Shown here: positions 5,875-7,102 of the stretch, piece by piece
Layout of the letters: the number at the start of each line of letters is the position of its first letter
Position numbering within the stretch: position 1 is the first letter of the stretch
Assembly (NCBI GenBank): GCA_028282865.1
Contig: JANQHA010000482.1
Span: 1 to 7,102, forward strand
Direction of reading: 5' to 3'
From: Oligoflexales bacterium
Lineage (GTDB): Bacteria; Bdellovibrionota_B; Oligoflexia; Oligoflexales; CACXFL01
Length of the DNA stretch: 7,102 nucleotides
Program-made: the position numbers and the translations under genes
Notes under the pieces: generated by a model
Seen by the model: the letters and a program-made list of their open reading frames with translations, nothing else
Told to the model about the DNA's origin: nothing
The model's database searches: none

Positions 5875-6450
5875 CTAATCTTCCGAGCGGAATAGGTAAG
5901 ATCTAAGTTTTTCGATCCCTTTTTTTTTGGTGCTTGAAATGACGAAAGAGCTTGCGACGTCGACGCCCCGCGATACAAAGCTGGCAAGGTGTTTGTCTAG
6001 TGCAGGCTTTACTTTTGACTGAGGTAGTTTATCGGCTTTTGTTAGAACTAAATCAATCGGGCTGTGCGTTGACATAAACGCTGCTAGGTCGTAGTCCTCT
6101 TCGTTGATGTTACGGCGAATGTCCATAAGGAATAGTTTGTTACGGATTGTCCTTCGCTTGAAATATGTGTTTAGGAGTTCTTGCCAGTGCTTTCGCGCAC
6201 CCTTACCAGTCGCGCTAAAGCCATATCCAGGTAGATCAACGATTAGATCTTTGCTGTTAACTAGAAAAAAGTTGGCCATTTGGGTTCTTCCAGGAGTAGA
6301 GCTTGTCCTTGCTAAGTCTTTTCTATTAAGCACCGCATTGATAAGGCTTGATTTCCCACAGTTTGACCTACCGATTACTGCGATTTCAGGCAGGTCCTCC
6401 GGTGGGAGTTGCTGGGGTTTTTGAGCGCTTGTTAGGTATCTCGAGTCCAT
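5875..6450 (-). CDS. engB: Ribosome biogenesis GTP-binding protein EngB/YsxC
   Basis: EngB is a TRAFAC-class GTPase required for large ribosomal subunit assembly. All GTPase motifs are present, numbered from the chosen start: G1 GRSNCGKSS (27-35), the switch I region with ARTSSTPGRTQ (47-57), G3 DLPGYG (72-77), G4 TKAD (137-140) and G5 SST (172-174). The P-loop position that is usually Val in GRSNVGKSS is Cys31 here. I choose the ATG at 6450, giving 191 residues, because AAGGA lies 8 nt upstream and because EngB proteins normally have about 20 residues before the first strand, as here (MDSRYLTSAQKPQQLPPEDL). The open frame extends upstream to a TTG at 6537, adding 29 residues without a ribosome site and unlike the family. 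It is transcribed away from mutL, with the EamA transporter gene next downstream. Confidence 0.96.
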   Translation of the reverse strand: MDSRYLTSAQKPQQLPPEDLPEIAVIGRSNCGKSSLINAVLNRKDLARTSSTPGRTQMANFFLVNSKDLIVDLPGYGFSATGKGARKHWQELLNTYFKRRTIRNKLFLMDIRRNINEEDYDLAAFMSTHSPIDLVLTKADKLPQSKVKPALDKHLASFVSRGVDVASSFVISSTKKKGIEKLRSYLFRSED

Positions 6451-6458
6451 TTTCTCTG

Positions 6459-6463
6459 TCCTT
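6459..6463 (-). promoter_or_regulatory. Shine-Dalgarno site that fixes the engB start
   Basis: AAGGA on the minus strand ends 8 nt before the ATG at 6450. No comparable site precedes the upstream in-frame TTG at 6537, so the shorter 191-residue EngB is preferred. Confidence 0.65.
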
Positions 6464-6601
6464 TGGCTTGAGTTACTTAAGGCAAGTTTATTAGATATGC
6501 AAGACAAAAAAATCATTGATATGAAATACTTAGGCAAATAGTTATCAGGTCAGGTTGCTTGCTCGGTTGCTAGGAAGAAAAATCAATGAGTGCAATGTGT
6601 T

Positions 6602-6653
6602 TTGAGTATTCTGAAGCTGTGCTATAAGGGCCAGAGGCGGTATATATTATAAA
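6602..6653 (+). promoter_or_regulatory. Candidate promoter region for mutL
   Basis: Two overlapping possibilities are seen. The first is TTGAGT at 6602-6607 with an extended -10 TGCTATAAG at 6620-6628; the spacer between hexamers is 15 nt, which is short. The second is the AT-rich block TATATATTATAAAA (6641-6654), which holds several -10-like hexamers but has no good -35. Either would give a short leader before the GTG at 6690. The exact site is uncertain. Confidence 0.3.
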
Positions 6654-6689
6654 ATTTGGCTTTCAAGCTGGCGAGAGGGGTATTTCATA

Positions 6690-7102
6690 GTGTCCGATAT
6701 TAAGCTATTAAGTGATTCGTTGATTAACAAAATTGCCGCAGGTGAGGTTGTTGACCGGCCCGTTAGTGTCGTTAAAGAATTGGTCGAAAATGCTCTAGAT
6801 GCTGGAGCGAGTAAAATCATCGTGGAGCTTGAAGAGGGCGGCTGTGAGCGTATTTCCGTTATAGATGATGGGGTTGGTATTCTCCCCGATGATTTGATTA
6901 TTGCTTTGAAACGTCATGCGACAAGTAAAATATCTCAGGATGAGGACCTCTTTCAAATCGGAACTCTGGGTTTTAGGGGAGAGGCTCTGGCATCGATTAC
7001 TGCCATTAGTAAGTTTAGTATTCAAAGCCGGGTAAGAGGAGCGAGCAGTGGTGCGATGATTACTGGTGAAGGAGAGCAGGTCTCGGGCCTGCAATCTTGG
7101 GC
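6690..7102 (+). CDS. mutL: DNA mismatch repair protein MutL, N-terminal ATPase domain (truncated by window edge)
   Basis: MutL couples MutS mismatch recognition to strand incision or unwinding through an ATP-driven clamp. The first 137 codons are visible and cover most of the GHKL ATPase motifs. These are [11 protein letters not shown] at 14-24, motif [13 protein letters not shown] at 29-40 (catalytic Glu30, Mg-binding Asn34), motif II with Asp59 in DDGVGI, the ATP-lid region RHATSKI at 75-81, and [13 protein letters not shown] at 91-103. The GTG start gives an N-terminus of the same length as E. coli MutL and has GAGGGG (6675-6680) 9 nt upstream. No in-frame ATG lies just upstream. The C-terminal dimerisation domain, and any endonuclease motif, lies outside the window. 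The gene is divergent from engB, with 239 bp between the starts. Confidence 0.97.
   Translation, partial: MSDIKLLSDSLINKIAAGEVVDRPVSVVKELVENALDAGASKIIVELEEGGCERISVIDDGVGILPDDLIIALKRHATSKISQDEDLFQIGTLGFRGEALASITAISKFSIQSRVRGASSGAMITGEGEQVSGLQSW

Noticed and set aside
6104..6424. Plus-strand open frame of 106 codons inside engB
   Set aside because: It is antisense to the conserved GTPase motifs; the sequence is explained by EngB.

Overview
The window carries protein-coding genes only, with no rRNA, tRNA, CRISPR array or insertion sequence. Gene content points to an aerobic, diderm bacterium: a 2-oxo acid dehydrogenase E2/E3 pair, a small secreted beta-barrel protein ending in Phe, EngB and MutL. 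The mixture of conserved housekeeping genes with small lineage-specific proteins, and moderate to low GC, resembles Bdellovibrio-type bacteria (Bdellovibrionota). That placement is an impression from gene content and not a proven assignment.

Left third (1-3042, all minus strand). Reading in the direction of transcription, the order is dihydrolipoamide dehydrogenase (E3, 3042-1651), a single-lipoyl-domain dihydrolipoyl acyltransferase (E2, 1597-293), then the beginning of a cyclic-nucleotide-binding-domain protein (160-1, cut by the window edge). E3 and E2 are 53 bp apart and very probably form one transcript. The two proteins belong to one large complex: E2 carries the acyl group on its lipoyl lysine and E3 reoxidises the lipoamide with NAD+. 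No E1 gene is present, so the substrate (pyruvate, 2-oxoglutarate or branched-chain oxo acid) cannot be read from this window.

Middle (3043-4943, plus strand). A 208-bp divergent spacer holds a convincing extended -10 element in each direction and a small inverted repeat between them. It is followed by a 91-codon protein of unknown function with a near-perfect Shine-Dalgarno sequence, then a 233-codon AT-rich gene that looks like a membrane-anchored GNAT-fold acetyltransferase with a weak translation start. Next is a small secreted beta-barrel protein whose likely GTG start sits at the base of a 7-bp inverted repeat.

Right third (4940-7102). On the minus strand engB (ribosome-assembly GTPase) is followed by an EamA/DMT-family 10-helix transporter, 53 bp apart and probably co-transcribed. 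The transporter stop overlaps the beta-barrel gene stop tail to tail by 4 bp. Divergent from engB, mutL (mismatch repair ATPase) starts at a GTG and runs off the right edge.

No stretch over 300 bp lacks a gene. I do not see a clear new multi-gene system. The items most worth a second look are the two uncharacterised proteins between lpdA and the beta-barrel gene, and the leader hairpin of the beta-barrel gene.
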